A stretch of 64,000 bases of DNA from Rosellinia necatrix (GCA_021209875.1 JAGYVD010000010.1:124001-188000), one strand, 5' to 3'. Shown: positions 1 through 10,843, counted from the first letter of the stretch. Notes: generated by a model not told the origin, from the letters alone. Made by a program: numbers and translations.

Positions 1-1519
1 TCTTCACGTACATGATTGGCGAAGGCAGTTTGCGCTTTAGCTGTGTCAGTCGTCTTATCCCACAGGGAGTACCACACGGAGATCTTCGCGGTAGCTTCTC
101 GCTTCAGCGTTTCTGCAGCCATCTCATTGACTCTTTTCATTCCGGTTTCCTTCTCTTCACCAGGAGTAACTTTTCCAACCCTCCCAATCACTACCTTATA
201 ACACTCATATAGGTCATAGAGATCAATGCCTACCACGGTTCGGATACGACCTCTCGACTTTTGAATATATCCTTGGCACTTCTGACTCAACTCCAAACTT
301 GTTTGGGCCCAACCGACTTCTACAACAAGACTAGCATGTCGGAAGTCCTTTATGCCCTTCAACTCAAATGAGCCGTCCGGAACATTTGTGTCGCTCTCCG
401 CCTTCGTCATATAGGTTATGTTTTTGTCGGAGACATCTTGTATCATCCCAGCTATTGATCTTGTGTTCTTGTGCAAACACTTCTTATTTCGTCCGCCACA
501 TTCACCCGTCCCACACTTAGCCGTCCCATTTCGAACCAACACAGACCATTCCGTGAGAGCCGAGTTTATTGCCCCTGCCACGTTCCCGTGAACCGGGCGC
601 GGCATACGAATAGCGAACTGCTTGGCCTTCTTTGTGCTGGTGTACTCGTATCTAGATTTTCTACGTCAGCTCGACTGCCACGTTACCTATCTCTCCATAT
701 GCCAGGAACGCACTTTAGTCCGGAGTGGAAGCATCTAGCGAGATCACTATTCTCTTCTATTTCCCGCAGGAAATCCCTGTACTCATTTAAATATAAGTCC
801 ACCGCGACGATGTCTTCTTGACCGTCGATCTCGCTAGTGAATTGGTCCAGAGGCTTGTTCTCAGAGAAAGCTTTGATCAACGCCCCAGCACGAGCCACTC
901 TTTGCAGTTTTTGTCTCTTTCGTGCCTGACGCGCCTCTCGCCTCTCCTTCTTGGTCTTCTGGCTACCCTTTCGCGCCGAAACGCCTTCGCGACTGGAGCT
1001 GGATGCCACGTTGTCGTTACTAGGTGGAGGTGCGGATAAGCCCTCCTGACACCTCGGGAGGTTGCCTTCTAAACGATGATCCCAAATATCCAAGTCTAGG
1101 CCAAGGAAGGGCGATTTAGACGAAAAGACGTCTAGCTGGTACTGTGAGCTAATATCGGAGGGCTCACCCGAATCTGAATCGTGGGAAATTTGCAAGGTCA
1201 AGCTCCCTCGTGAACAACGCGCGGCTCTCCTCAAAGGTAACTCTGGCGATAATGCGTGAGAAACTACTTTTGGGAGTAATGGTGGGCTTGGACCCGAAAT
1301 GGGGGACTTGCCACTCGCCAGGTGAGGGTGAAAAACGGCGCCTGGGGGTGGTTTCGCAGGATGGACGACCGGTGGGAGCCCTGAGGTAGCAAGTACAGGG
1401 ATCAACTGGTCGAAAGTAGGGCTCCCTGGAGGTGTCAAGTTATATGGCGAAGGCTTGATAGCATCAATGAATTTGCGAACAACGCGCGAGAGATTCTCTT
1501 GATGGCTTTGCTGGAACAT
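1..1519 (-). CDS. Hypothetical protein with PD-(D/E)XK nuclease-like region (3' end outside window)
   Basis: Two exons: 1519-714 and about 651 (or 660) to 1, open to the window edge, about 488 residues so far. The start chosen is the ATG at 1519 (context GAC before ATG); an in-frame ATG at 1663 would add 48 unconvincing residues. Residues 1-200 are proline/serine-rich and probably disordered. A basic stretch (KKERREARQARKRQK) near residue 200 could be a nuclear signal. Exon 2 has the best-conserved-looking part: 'VPDGSF' near residue 362, then about 19 residues later 'LVVEVGWAQTS', then 'RIRTVVGIDLYDLYECYK' and 'AKISVWYSLW'. A PD followed by a hydrophobic strand with E-V-x-W/S resembles the Uma2-like and fungal branches of the PD-(D/E)XK fold; that assignment is inference. 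Four cysteines lie close together in exon 2 (KCGTGEC, KKC). Base composition is normal, with no RIP damage, so the gene looks intact. Family and partners are unknown. Confidence 0.65.
652..713 (-). other. Spliceosomal intron of the left gene
   Basis: On the minus strand the donor is GTGCGT (713 downward). A GCTGAC branch-type sequence is followed by two possible acceptors: TAG ending at 661 (53-nt intron) or TAG ending at 652 (62 nt). Both keep frame, because exon 1 ends with two bases of a codon and either exon 2 supplies one base and then reads open to position 1. Without splicing the frame stops at 683-685. The 62-nt choice leaves a more usual branch-to-acceptor distance. Confidence 0.7.
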
Positions 1520-1899
1520 GTCGATAGATAATAGATAAAGGGAAGGTCGTTGGGGAAAAAACCGAGCGATGACCGGCCAAAAAGCTGTAGGCAGAGATGT
1601 AGTATTGAATTGGTAAGGAGGGTTACAACAGTTTATCCATGCATCCCTGAGTGGTCTGACCACCAGAAAAGAAATTGCTCTGGGCTAGATCTTGTGCATA
1701 CAATAGTTCCTGATCACTGGCATATGGATGACGAGTGCCAAGCCAATGAAATACGCCACAAGGTCGTTTAGTCACAGGGGCTAAGTTGCTAGGCTAACAT
1801 GGGGGCGGCGATCTACATCACTAAAAGGGCACACAAAGTCCATATATTTCAGTGGTGAAGCGTGAGCCTATTGTATTTCGCGTTCGATATAAGGCTGCG
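1520..1899. other. Intergenic region upstream of left gene
   Basis: This is DNA of ordinary base composition between the left gene's start and the A+T-rich block. It presumably holds the minus-strand promoter and 5' leader. I see no clear TATA box and no convincing further gene; the small open frames here are not supported. Confidence 0.4.
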
Positions 1900-2467
1900 A
1901 GTAAAATTAAATTGAAAATATATTTGTTGGTGTTACAAAATATAGTAAATAGTCAGCTAAAACAAGCTAGGCAGGAAAAGTTTTTGGTTATTAAATATTA
2001 TAAAATATAATATAGTGTATAAGTAAACAGCAAATATAAATAAACAGCCAGTTGTTTAATAATTTCATTTTAATTAAAATGATATAACTAGAGAAAAAAT
2101 AATATATTAGGTTAGGTTCTATAACAACCTGCAGCTGAGGGTGTACTTATAATAATAATCATTAAAGTATATGTTGAATATATTATATAAATATATAATG
2201 CATTAAAGTAAATAATACATGGTTCATATAATCACACCTGTTTTTTTTTCTTTTGTTATTTATAATAACTAAAATATGTTTTATATGTATTAAAAAATTA
2301 ATATATAGCTTGTATTAAATGTTTTAAATCGCTATAAAAAAGACAATATATTAAGAGGTTTTTAAATTTATAAAGTTGCTAAAACTATTTTTTAATACTG
2401 CAGCGCTAAAATTCTTTATATATAACTATAGATTAAATTTAATTTTAAAAAAAATTTAATTCTATAA
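1900..2467. other. A+T-rich remnant, no element recognised
   Basis: Degraded A+T-rich sequence with one less-mutated patch around 2108-2142 (GGTTCTATAACAACCTGCAG). I could not pair it confidently with another copy in the window. Confidence 0.4.
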
Positions 2468-2472
2468 TATAT

Positions 2473-2738
2473 TGTTAGAGTAGGCAAGGGGTGCCAGGCT
2501 TGGCACCGCCAGTTGCCCCACTGTTAGATTAGATAAGGTGGCATAGGCCACCTTGGGCTAGACCCACCTTGAGCTAGGCCCACCTACCTGTACTAGTAGG
2601 TGGAATTCTAGGACTGCACCTAGAATTCCACCATCTTCATCACCTTCATACATTCAACTACATACAACACCACAATACAGACCAGCATACAGCAAAATAC
2701 AGCTATTTACAGCTTCATACCCCTGACCAGACTTATCA
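2473..2738 (+). repeat. Solo LTR, family C
   Basis: 266 bp beginning TGTTAGAG and ending CTTATCA, flanked by TATAT at 2468-2472 and 2739-2743 (weak support, since the surroundings are A+T-rich). It matches both LTRs of element C at 8340 and 10844 along its length and is the least mutated of the three. It contains a perfect hairpin: GGTGGAATTCTAGG at 2599-2612, loop ACTGCA, complementary arm 2619-2632. Confidence 0.85.
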
Positions 2739-2743
2739 TATAT

Positions 2744-3041
2744 ATTTAATTTAAATATAGAAATATTTTTGTTAAAATTAAATAAAATTAAAAATAAAGT
2801 AAATTTATTATTATATTACTACAATATAATTTTAGTCAGGATAAATAAAACTTAAAACTAGATAAAATCATAACTAAAGTTCTATATATATATTAATTAT
2901 TAAATAAATTATTAGTATATTTTTTATAAAAACTTTAGTATATAATAAGCCCTGTATATTTTTATATAAAATATAATTATAACTAAAAATATTTTAAAAC
3001 AAATATTTATACCAATAATAAAACTAGTTTTATTATAAATT
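2744..3041. other. A+T-rich remnant
   Basis: Degraded A+T-rich sequence between the solo C LTR and the first TGCTACAG repeat. No gene or repeat boundary is recognisable. Confidence 0.4.
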
Positions 3042-3121
3042 TGCTACAGTATGCTAGGGGTAGGAACTAGACAGTAAATAAGTGGCCCTATTTAATCTAT
3101 AATACCTGTACAGCCAACTAA
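3042..3121 (+). repeat. Truncated TGCTACAG-family small repeat
   Basis: It begins TGCTACAGTATGCTAGGGG and follows the same sequence as the complete copies at 3944 and 4149, but stops after ACAGCCAACTAA, where an inverted complete copy begins. Confidence 0.7.
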
Positions 3122-3229
3122 TGCTACAGAAAAGGATGGGGACCAACTGGTTAGTTGGCTGTACAGGTATTACAGGCTAAATAGGGTCACCTATTTCTGT
3201 CTTGTTCCTACCCCTGGTATACTATAGCA
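3122..3229 (-). repeat. TGCTACAG-family small repeat (outer left)
   Basis: Complete copy in reverse orientation, TGCTACAG at the left and CTATAGCA at the right. It forms the outer end of the left palindrome arm and is matched by the copy at 4149-4257. Confidence 0.75.
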
Positions 3230-3563
3230 TATACCGGGCTTAGAAAATACTTTCTAATAACTTTATTAGTTAGCGGGTTATTTTATATAGCTTTACTACC
3301 GCGGACTAATTTTTTATAAGCTTTATTGCTACAACTAAACTTTTAGCTTTTTATTAAAAAAGTAGGTCTTACCGTCAAGCCGTTTAAACTTACTGCTAGC
3401 CTGTTTAAATTTATTAAAGTTTTATTGCTAGCTTATAAAATATTTTTCCCGCCTTATATGCCCAGGATTTAAACCTACTACTTAAAAATTACTTAGTTAT
3501 AGCTTATATAAGCGGTAGCCAGGCCTATACGTCTGATTTTTACACGCACTCTATTATACTATT

Positions 3564-3703
3564 TACTACAGAAAAAAATAAGGACTAACTGGTTAGTTAG
3601 CTGTACAGGTATTTAGGCTAAATAAGGCCACTTATTTCTGTCTTGTTCCTACCCCTGGCATATTGTAGCAACTAACCTGTTGGTCTCCATTTTTTTCTGT
3701 ACC
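3564..3703 (-). repeat. Central TGCTACAG-family repeat plus partial inverted copy
   Basis: Positions 3564-3670 are a complete reverse-orientation copy (TACTACAG ... TGTAGCA). Positions 3671-3703 hold the 3' end of a forward copy (GTTGGTCTCCAT ... TTCTGTACC). Together they form the centre of the large inverted repeat. Confidence 0.65.
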
Positions 3704-3943
3704 AAATAATGCAGTAAAATATATATAATCTGTCGCAGAGGCCTGGCTACCGCTTATATAAGCTATAACTAAATAATTTTTAAGTAATAAGTTTAAATTT
3801 TAAGCAGATAAAGCAGAAAGAATATTTTTAATTAATAATAAAGCTTTAAAAAACCCTGGACAGGCTAGCAGTAAGTTTAAACAGCCTAGCAGTAAAACCT
3901 TTTTTTATAAAAAAAATAAAAAGCCTAGTTGTAGCAATAAAAC

Positions 3944-4054
3944 TGTTACAGTATACTAGGGGGTAGGAAGCAGACAGACAAATAAGTGGCCCTACTTAGC
4001 CTGTAATACCTGTACAGCCAACTAACCAGTTGGTCCCCATCCTTTTCTGTAGCA
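3944..4054 (+). mobile_element. 111-bp TGCTACAG-family insertion with TSD AAAAC
   Basis: It begins TGTTACAG and ends CTGTAGCA, so its ends are near-perfect inverted repeats. It is flanked by AAAAC at 3939-3943 and 4055-4059. The left arm of the surrounding palindrome has the same site without the insertion, so it is a real insertion. TG..CA ends with a 5-bp duplication also fit a very short solo LTR, so class (MITE or mini-LTR) is open. Confidence 0.8.
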
Positions 4055-4148
4055 AAAACTTATAAAAAATTATTTCTGTCAATAAAACTGCATAAAATAA
4101 CCTGCCAACTAATAAGGTTATTAAAAAGTATTTTCTAAGCGCAATATA

Positions 4149-4257
4149 TGCTATAGTATGCTAGAGGTAAGAACTAGATAGTAAATAAGTAGCCCTACTT
4201 AGTCTATAATACCTGCACAGCTAACTAACTAGTTGGTCCCCATCCTTTTCTATAGCA
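4149..4257 (+). repeat. TGCTACAG-family small repeat (outer right)
   Basis: It begins TGCTATAG and ends CTATAGCA, about 109 bp, with several C-to-T and G-to-A differences from the other copies. It forms the outer end of the right palindrome arm. Confidence 0.75.
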
Positions 4258-4666
4258 AAATTATTAACAATAGTTATTATTTTAATTAAAAAGTATATAA
4301 AGATAAAAAATATTATTTAACAGAATAATAAATAAATAATAATAATATAAAAAGTTTTATTATAACGATAGCTATTTTATTTGATTATTTATTATTTTAA
4401 TCAGGGTTATATGTTGGTTATTTTACTATTAAAATAATTCTTTGTTATGATTTAAAGAAATAGCACCCACCAGATTAATTAAATAATAAATAAAAAACTT
4501 TGGGTTAACTTATATATTTTAATTAATATATAGCTAATTGTATAGGATAATTTTAATATTTCTTAATCGAAATAACTATAACTAAAATTTATCATTTATC
4601 TAAATTTAAATAATATATTAAAAGTTTAATGTTGTTATATTTTTTATATTATTTTGTATAACATAC
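4258..4666. other. A+T-rich remnant
   Basis: Degraded sequence between the inverted-repeat structure and the left end of element P; nothing recognisable. Confidence 0.4.
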
Positions 4667-4668
4667 TA

Positions 4669-4704
4669 CACAGGTGAGCTGTGCGGACAGGTGAGCTGCA
4701 CACT
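4669..4704 (+). repeat. Left terminal inverted repeat of P
   Basis: Begins CACAGGTGAGCTG and repeats ACAGGTGAGCTGCACACT. TA precedes it. It is G+C-rich amid degraded DNA. Confidence 0.65.
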
Positions 4705-4728
4705 ATTTTTATTTTATATATATATATA

Positions 4729-4944
4729 TGATACAGACAGGTAGGGGGTATCCGAAGGACCCACCCTAAGATAGGCTAGGCTAGGTCTGTAGGCTGGGTC
4801 CGCAGGACCTAGCCGGGCCCGCAATAGATTAGATAAGGGTAGCCCACTGGCTATATTGGCCAGCCTGCGGCTGGCTGGCATAGCCAGTCCTTCCTTCTAC
4901 CTGTAATTTGCTACTTCTCACTAGATACACCATACAGGACCCCA
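4729..4944 (+). repeat. Candidate solo LTR H
   Basis: 216 bp starting TGATACAGACAGG and ending CAGGACCCCA, flanked by ATATA at 4724-4728 and 4945-4949 (weak, as the left flank is an AT repeat). It shares AGATTAGATAAGG with the family C LTR, so the two may be related. An internal hairpin has arms around 4850-4870 and 4874-4889 (ACTGGCTAT paired with ATAGCCAGT). Confidence 0.5.
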
Positions 4945-4949
4945 ATATA

Positions 4950-5443
4950 TCCTGGTTAATATATTTATATTTTAAATTTTTTAACTTTAATAATATGTTG
5001 TACATTTATAAATATAAAGATTTAAAGCTAGCTTTATAAGCTTTATAACGCCATAAGTCTTTTTATATAAAAAGCTGCAGGTATATATAATATTTTTAAA
5101 GCTATTTTATATAATTAATAATAAAAAGAAATTTTATAAGATAATATGTTCAAGATTATATTAATAAATAAAATAGAAAGATTTTAATTATATAGCAAAT
5201 AGTTAATTTAAGATTTTAAATATTTCTGTGTGGGTTATATAATATATAATTAATTAAAATTAAATAAGCGTTAATGTTTAAATATGTTTTAACTATTAAA
5301 TAAATTATTAGAAAGTTTTTTATAAAATTTTAATATATTTTGTGCTTAGTTTTTTAATATAAAAAATAATTAAAAAAGTATATATATATATTAAAAATAG
5401 ATATTTATAATTTTAATAAAACTAGCTTTATAATAAACAAAAT
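4950..5443. other. Degraded remnant of P, left part
   Basis: A+T-rich sequence between H and G3 with no readable frame; by the nesting model it belongs to P. Confidence 0.4.
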
Positions 5444-5628
5444 TAATATAGTTAGGAAGAGGGGGGCTTTTTATCTAGCTAGCGCAGCTAGCTAGATAAA
5501 AATTGTGTAGATTAAATAAAGTATTAGCCTAAGGCTTTTAGTTTTTGCGGGACCAGAAGCTTTTTGTTTTTTAATTTTATATTATATTTTTATAGATTTA
5601 GTTATATTATTTTTAGTAAACTTTATTA
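5444..5628 (+). repeat. 5' LTR of G3
   Basis: Begins TAATATAGTTAGG and is followed by AATAATGCGG. It contains an inverted repeat TATCTAGCTAGC/GCTAGCTAGATA, shared with the other G LTRs. Confidence 0.85.
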
Positions 5629-6727
5629 AATAATGCGGTAAGTTTTATAATTATATAATTTTATATTTTAGTTTATTTTTTTTATGCCGGCAAATAAAAC
5701 ACGCTTAGTTTTTTAACGTTTATGTATATCTAACTTTTAATATAATTTTTTTTTGTATTTTAAGCAGCGCTGTTTATTAAAAAAAGCAGAACTATTAGCT
5801 TTTAAGCTTAGCTGTTGCTAGCAAAATTTGTTAATATTTATTAATTTATAGATTTAATTAATTAATCAATTTAATATATTTTGCGTTAGCTTATTAATTA
5901 TTTTATATTTGTTAATATAAAAAATTAAAAAATATTATAACAGCAGCCAGGTTTAATTTTATATTATATTTTAAACAGTTTAAATTATTAATTGTTTATA
6001 TATTACTGCCTTTAGCTATTAATATATTAAAATAATCTGTTGTTTTTTTAAACTTTAATTATTTTAGCTTTAAATGTTTAATAACTATAGTATTATAATT
6101 ACTTGTTTTTTAAATTTTAATTAATATTATATTTAAATAGTAGTAATTATATATTTTAAAATCATTATTATTAGTTTTATTTTTTAAAAGCTTGTATTAA
6201 GTTTTTAATAAGCATACAAATTTTAGCAATATTTAATTATATTTTTATTTTGTTTTTAATTTTAAAATTTAATTTTGTTTTAACATATATATATAAATAT
6301 AAATTTATAAAATAACTAATAATCTTTATTAGTTTAATTATAAAATAATTTATATATATTTGTTCTGCTATTAATTTATTTAATAATTATTAATATGTTG
6401 AGGTATAAAACCGACTTAAAATATTTAGCACTTAAAAAAATTTAAAATAGTTTTAATAATTAAAATTTTAATTTTAAAGCTTATAAAAACAGAAAAAATC
6501 TTTAGTTTTAATATAGTTTAACTTAAGATATTAGTTTTAAAAATAATGCAAAAAAAACGTTATTTTTTGCTAATAAAACTTAAATTCATAAAGCTAGTAC
6601 TTTTTTAATTTATATAAGAATTAAAAACTAAAACTATAAATATTAAATATTTTATATTAAAAAAAAAATATAGTTTAAAATAAATTTAATAATAAGTTTA
6701 AACTAAGCAATAATAAAAAATCGTAGG

Positions 6728-6974
6728 AGTTACGGATAACTGGTTAGCTAATCGGGCATGTGGCACGGACCAGTATCTGTACACCTGTTGTTAACAAGGG
6801 CGTATAGACCAGCTGTAGCGCATAGACTGGACCTACTCTATACACTTGCTCTTAGCCAGAATTTTAATAGGCTAATTCTTTTTATTTATTTTTTTTTTTT
6901 TTATCTGTAGATTTTTTGTATAATATATTATTTATTGCTAAAGCTTTAACTTTTTATTTATAATTAATACAACA
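6728..6974 (-). repeat. Left (3') LTR of B
   Basis: Plus-strand reading starts AGTTACGGATAACTGG and ends AATACAACA. The outer half is well preserved and the inner half is heavily RIP-mutated. Confidence 0.85.
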
Positions 6975-8339
6975 ATTTATAAATTATTTTATTTTAAAAC
7001 ATTAAAACTGTTTTTTTAAATATTTTTTATATAAAAATAATATTAATAATATAATATTAACTTTTTTTATAAGCAATGCTTATAAACATGCTAAAAATTT
7101 AACACGTTAAAACGCTACTTTATTACGTAAAATTTTTAAATTATTAATATATTTTGTTAAAAAAACTTTTATTAATATATTTAAAACAAAATATATTTAA
7201 ATTATTTTTAAAAAACTTAATATAATATATTTAATTATTAAAACTAATGTTAAAACTAAAGCTATATAAAACTTATTATTTAATTTTGCTTAAAAATTTT
7301 ATTTATAAGTTAAAACTTTAAACTTTTAAGCTGCTTTATATAATAAAACTTATAAGTTTTTTTATAAAACAGTTAGTATTTTAATATAAAATTTTGCTAT
7401 AATTACCGTAAAAAACAACTAACAGGTTTTTTTAAAACTTATTATAAAAAAAACAATCTTGTTTAGCCTAACTTTAACAGACTTGTTAATATAAAATTAT
7501 TTATAAACTTTATATAGATTTTTTATTTTTATTATTTTTTTAATAAAATAAAAATTAAAATATATATATTAATAGCTTTTTAATAAACAGCAAGTAATTA
7601 TTATTTTATTGCACGCTATACTGCTGGACAAATAAAAACTGTTATAAAATAAGCTATAAAATTTAGCGCTTATATTATAAAATATAAAAAAACGTTTAAT
7701 AAAAAATAAAAACAACTTAAAAATAATAAAACAGAGCTAATAATAGCTTAAAAATAATTCTTTAATGTTTAAAAAAGCTTTATTAAAATATAACAAAAAT
7801 TAAATAAATTATACCGCCAGAACAAAAAATATAAAGCTTTTATATTTAAACCGTTTAAAAATTAAAATAATAATACAGCTATAAATTATATTATAGCTAA
7901 ACTAAAAATTATAACAGCTGATTATAACTGTTTTTAAAATTTATTAAATTGTATAAAAAAAACATTTATGTTTAAAATTTAAAAAAAAAAACATAAAAAT
8001 CAATTAAAATATTTATAAATAAGTTTTATAATAACGCTTTAAAAATATAATAAAATTTAAAATATAGTATGAAAATATAATTAACCGCTTTAAAATAAAC
8101 ATAAATTAATTTACTAATAATAATGTAAAATAAATAATATTAAGTTTTATTTTGTTAAAAAACATTTAAAAATTTAATTTTATATTTATGTAATAAATAT
8201 TTTAATATAATTATAAGTTTAAAACCCTTAATATAATATTTATATAACATTTATAAAAATATAAACGTTTTAAAAAAAATAAAAGCTAATTATAAAGCTT
8301 TAAACTTTAATAAATATATGTTTATTAGATTTATATAAT

Positions 8340-8593
8340 TGTTAGAGTAGGCAAGGGGTGCTAGGCTTGGCACCACCAGTGGCCCCACTGTAAGATTAGA
8401 TAAGGTGGCCCAGGCTACCTGGGCTAGACCCACTTGGGCTAGGCCCACCTACTTGTACTAGTAGGTGGAATTCTAGGACTGCACCTAGAATTCCACTATT
8501 TTTATTACTAACATATATATAACATTATAATATAGACTAGTATACAGCACAATGTAGCTATTTACAGCTTTATATCCCTGATTAGATTTATTA
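8340..8593 (+). repeat. 5' LTR of C
   Basis: Starts TGTTAGAGTAGG and ends GATTTATTA, a RIP-mutated form of GACTTATCA. The central EcoRI-containing hairpin is intact. Confidence 0.88.
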
Positions 8594-8769
8594 AATTAAT
8601 GCTTCTATAACGATCGGACTAAGGGTACTTTTTAAAGCAGCTTTTGCGAACTATTTACTTAGGTCTCGCGGTCAAGAACGGCTTTTTTGCTTTGCGGCAG
8701 TTTGTACTACGCGGCCAAGTGCGAAAGAACTAGTGAAATTAGCTGCAAATTGCGCTATCCTACTAACTA

Positions 8770-9045
8770 GTTAAGTCTCTAACTAACTAACTAACTAATT
8801 AAAGCCTTGGATTTATTAATTCTAGCTAGTCTTACCGATTTTATTATTTTTAACGTTTTTAGCCAGATCTGTTAATTCTGGCTAATTTAACCAAGCTACC
8901 GATTCTACCGACTTTAGCCCTAGCCGACCTAGCCTATCCTAGCCTAGCCTATTTAGCCGACCAAGCTTGCTTAGCCGACCAAGCCAACTTAGCCTAACCT
9001 AGCCTAGCCTAGCCTAGCTTAGCCGGCCAGTTAAGCCAAGTTATA
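8770..9045. repeat. Low-complexity leader of C: AACT and CCTAG repeats
   Basis: (AACT)n near 8778-8798 and an irregular CCTAGC/TTAGCCGACC repeat tract near 8918-9040. It lies between the putative primer-binding site and the gag-like frame. Confidence 0.6.
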
Positions 9046-9060
9046 GCTTCTATTAATTAT

Positions 9061-10623
9061 TAAACAAAGGCTGTTTTAATAGATAATATACGGAAAGATG
9101 TAAGTACGTTATAAAAACGTGTTAACAGCTTAAACAAAAAATATAATAAATTAGCTGCAGATATTACTAAATTAAAAGTATTTTATGTTAAGTTACAGGC
9201 TATAACTAAGTTTTTTAACTTAAAAGTAAATGCTTTAAAAATAAAACTAAGCTTTTTAAAGTTAAAAATAAAATCTCTAGAGTTAACTATAAGCTTTATA
9301 AATAACTGTTTAAACTTATTAATTAGCTATATATAAAATAGCAGTAGTTTTAAAAACTAAACGAGCAATTAAACTAGAACGGCTTAAACTAACAAGTCTA
9401 AAGCTAATAATTCTATTAAAGCTAACAATAATATTAGCTAAGAGATTTTATCCGTAGGACCAACAGATACCGAGAATATTAATATTAGCCCTCTTTTTAT
9501 AAATACCGTAGTTTTTTTAGTTAATCCGGCTATATATTATAGGCCGGTTATATATTTAGTTATTAATATAGCTACGTATTTTATTTATAATCCAGCTAAT
9601 TAAGCTAATTAAGTGTTTAGTTATTTTAACGATCTAGCTTATTAGGCTAGTTATTTTAATCCAGCTAATCAGGCTAGCTAATTTAATTTAGTTAACCAGG
9701 CTAGTTAATTTAATCTAGCTAATTAAACTAGCTAATTTAATTTAGTTAACTAGGCCCTAGCTAATTAAAGCTTTAAATATATAGCTTGTTTAAAAGCTTT
9801 AAATATAAGCTATTTTAATTTTAGTTATTTTAACCTAGCAGATATTAAAATAATAACTTCTAAAAATAACGTTATTTATATAAATATTTAGTTGTTTATA
9901 AATAAACTGCAGGCTTTAATTAAAAAGCAATACTTTTTTAGCTAAATTTTTAGCTAGATTAATTATTTATTATATAGCTAAGCTTTAAAATAATAAAACA
10001 AAAAATTATTAGTTAATTAATAGCGTATTTTATATAAAGCTAGCTTAAATAAAATTATTACAGCTTTAAAAAACCGTTTTAAAATATAATTTAAATATAT
10101 TACGCATTTATTTATAATTAGCAACCTGTTTTTATATAATATAACTAAAAACAAGCACGCAATATTTTAATTTATATAATATAAATTATAATATATATAA
10201 ACTAATAAAACTTTTACAAAAATAATTTTAATTAGCTAAAAGTTATAACAACTATTTAAAACTAATAAAATAAACTTATTTTTAATTATATAAAAAAACT
10301 AAAAGCTAGAAAAATTTTAAAAAGCTATATAAAAAAAATTAAACAAGCTTATAATAGCTTTAAACGAAAAGCTAAACGTTTTTATAGCTTTAGCTTTAGC
10401 TATAGCTTTAGTTTTAATAAACAAAAATATTAATAACAACTATATAAACAAAATAACTTCTAAAATATTAAAAGTTTTAATTATTTTAATAAAACTAATA
10501 GTTTTATTAGTTTTAATATATATAGCTAAAACTGCAGAAGAACTAAAAGCAGCTAGAACTGCAACTAAAACAGCAGCTGTGGCCAGACCAGCAGAGTTTC
10601 CGATTAAAAAAGTAGTTAACTAG
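9061..10623 (+). pseudogene. RIP-inactivated gag-like frame of element C
   Basis: One frame (phase of 9061) can be followed for 520 codons without a shift. It has over 30 in-frame stops by my reading, all TAA or TAG and none TGA, as expected when RIP converts glutamine codons. Long open stretches remain: about 75 codons from 9112, about 50 from 9445 and about 95 from 10339 to 10620. The first part looks like a leucine- and lysine-rich coiled coil (KLKVFYVKL, ALKIKLSFLKLKIKSLEL). Then comes a repeat region of SYFNPANQA-type units, then a hydrophobic helical part ending in an alanine-rich stretch (KTAEELKAARTATKTAA). No protease, reverse transcriptase or integrase motif is seen. A gag-like role is inferred from position only. 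Confidence 0.6.
9619..9756 (+). repeat. 27-bp in-frame tandem repeat, five units
   Basis: One 30-bp unit (9619-9648) followed by four 27-bp units (9649, 9676, 9703, 9730). Each begins AGTTA/AGCTA and is in phase with the gag-like frame, encoding units of the type S-Y-F-N-P-A-N-Q-A. Later units carry TAA/TAG in place of Q or Y codons. Confidence 0.8.
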
Positions 10624-10843
10624 CATGCTAGCTAAATAACGGCTTGTTTATTTTTTATTACGTTTTTGTACGAATTAGCACTTAAAAAAGCTTAAAGCCA
10701 AGTTAAAGTTTTAAGACTAAATAAAAAGCTTAGGACTAAATAAAAGGCTTGGATTAGACTAATAGGATTTTAAGGAATTAATTGGCCAGCCGTTGCCAGG
10801 TGGTTGCTGAAGGCAGCAACTGCTTTTTAAGTGCCCGGCATTT

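Larger units (their letters stand above)
3122..4257. repeat. Large interrupted inverted repeat (palindromic or foldback element)
   Basis: The left arm (3122 to about 3560) is the reverse complement of the right arm (about 3700-4257). Both arms have a TGCTACAG repeat at the outer end, then a matching TTAGAAAATACTTT-type segment, a shared TTATTGCTACAACTA segment, a shared GCTAGCAGTAAGTTTAAAC-type segment, and the inner motif TAGCTTATATAAGCGGTAGC (about 3501-3520, mirrored about 3748-3767). A small repeat copy inserted at 3944-4054 interrupts only the right arm. A further copy plus a partial inverted one lies at the centre. The structure could be a foldback transposon or two elements joined head to head. 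Confidence 0.75.

Noticed and set aside
471..821. Plus-strand open frame antisense to the left gene
   Set aside because: The minus-strand gene has a coherent splice and frame through this region, so this is its shadow.
8918..9040. CCTAGC repeats as telomere-like DNA
   Set aside because: The units are irregular and not the fungal TTAGGG/CCCTAA repeat. The tract lies inside element C.
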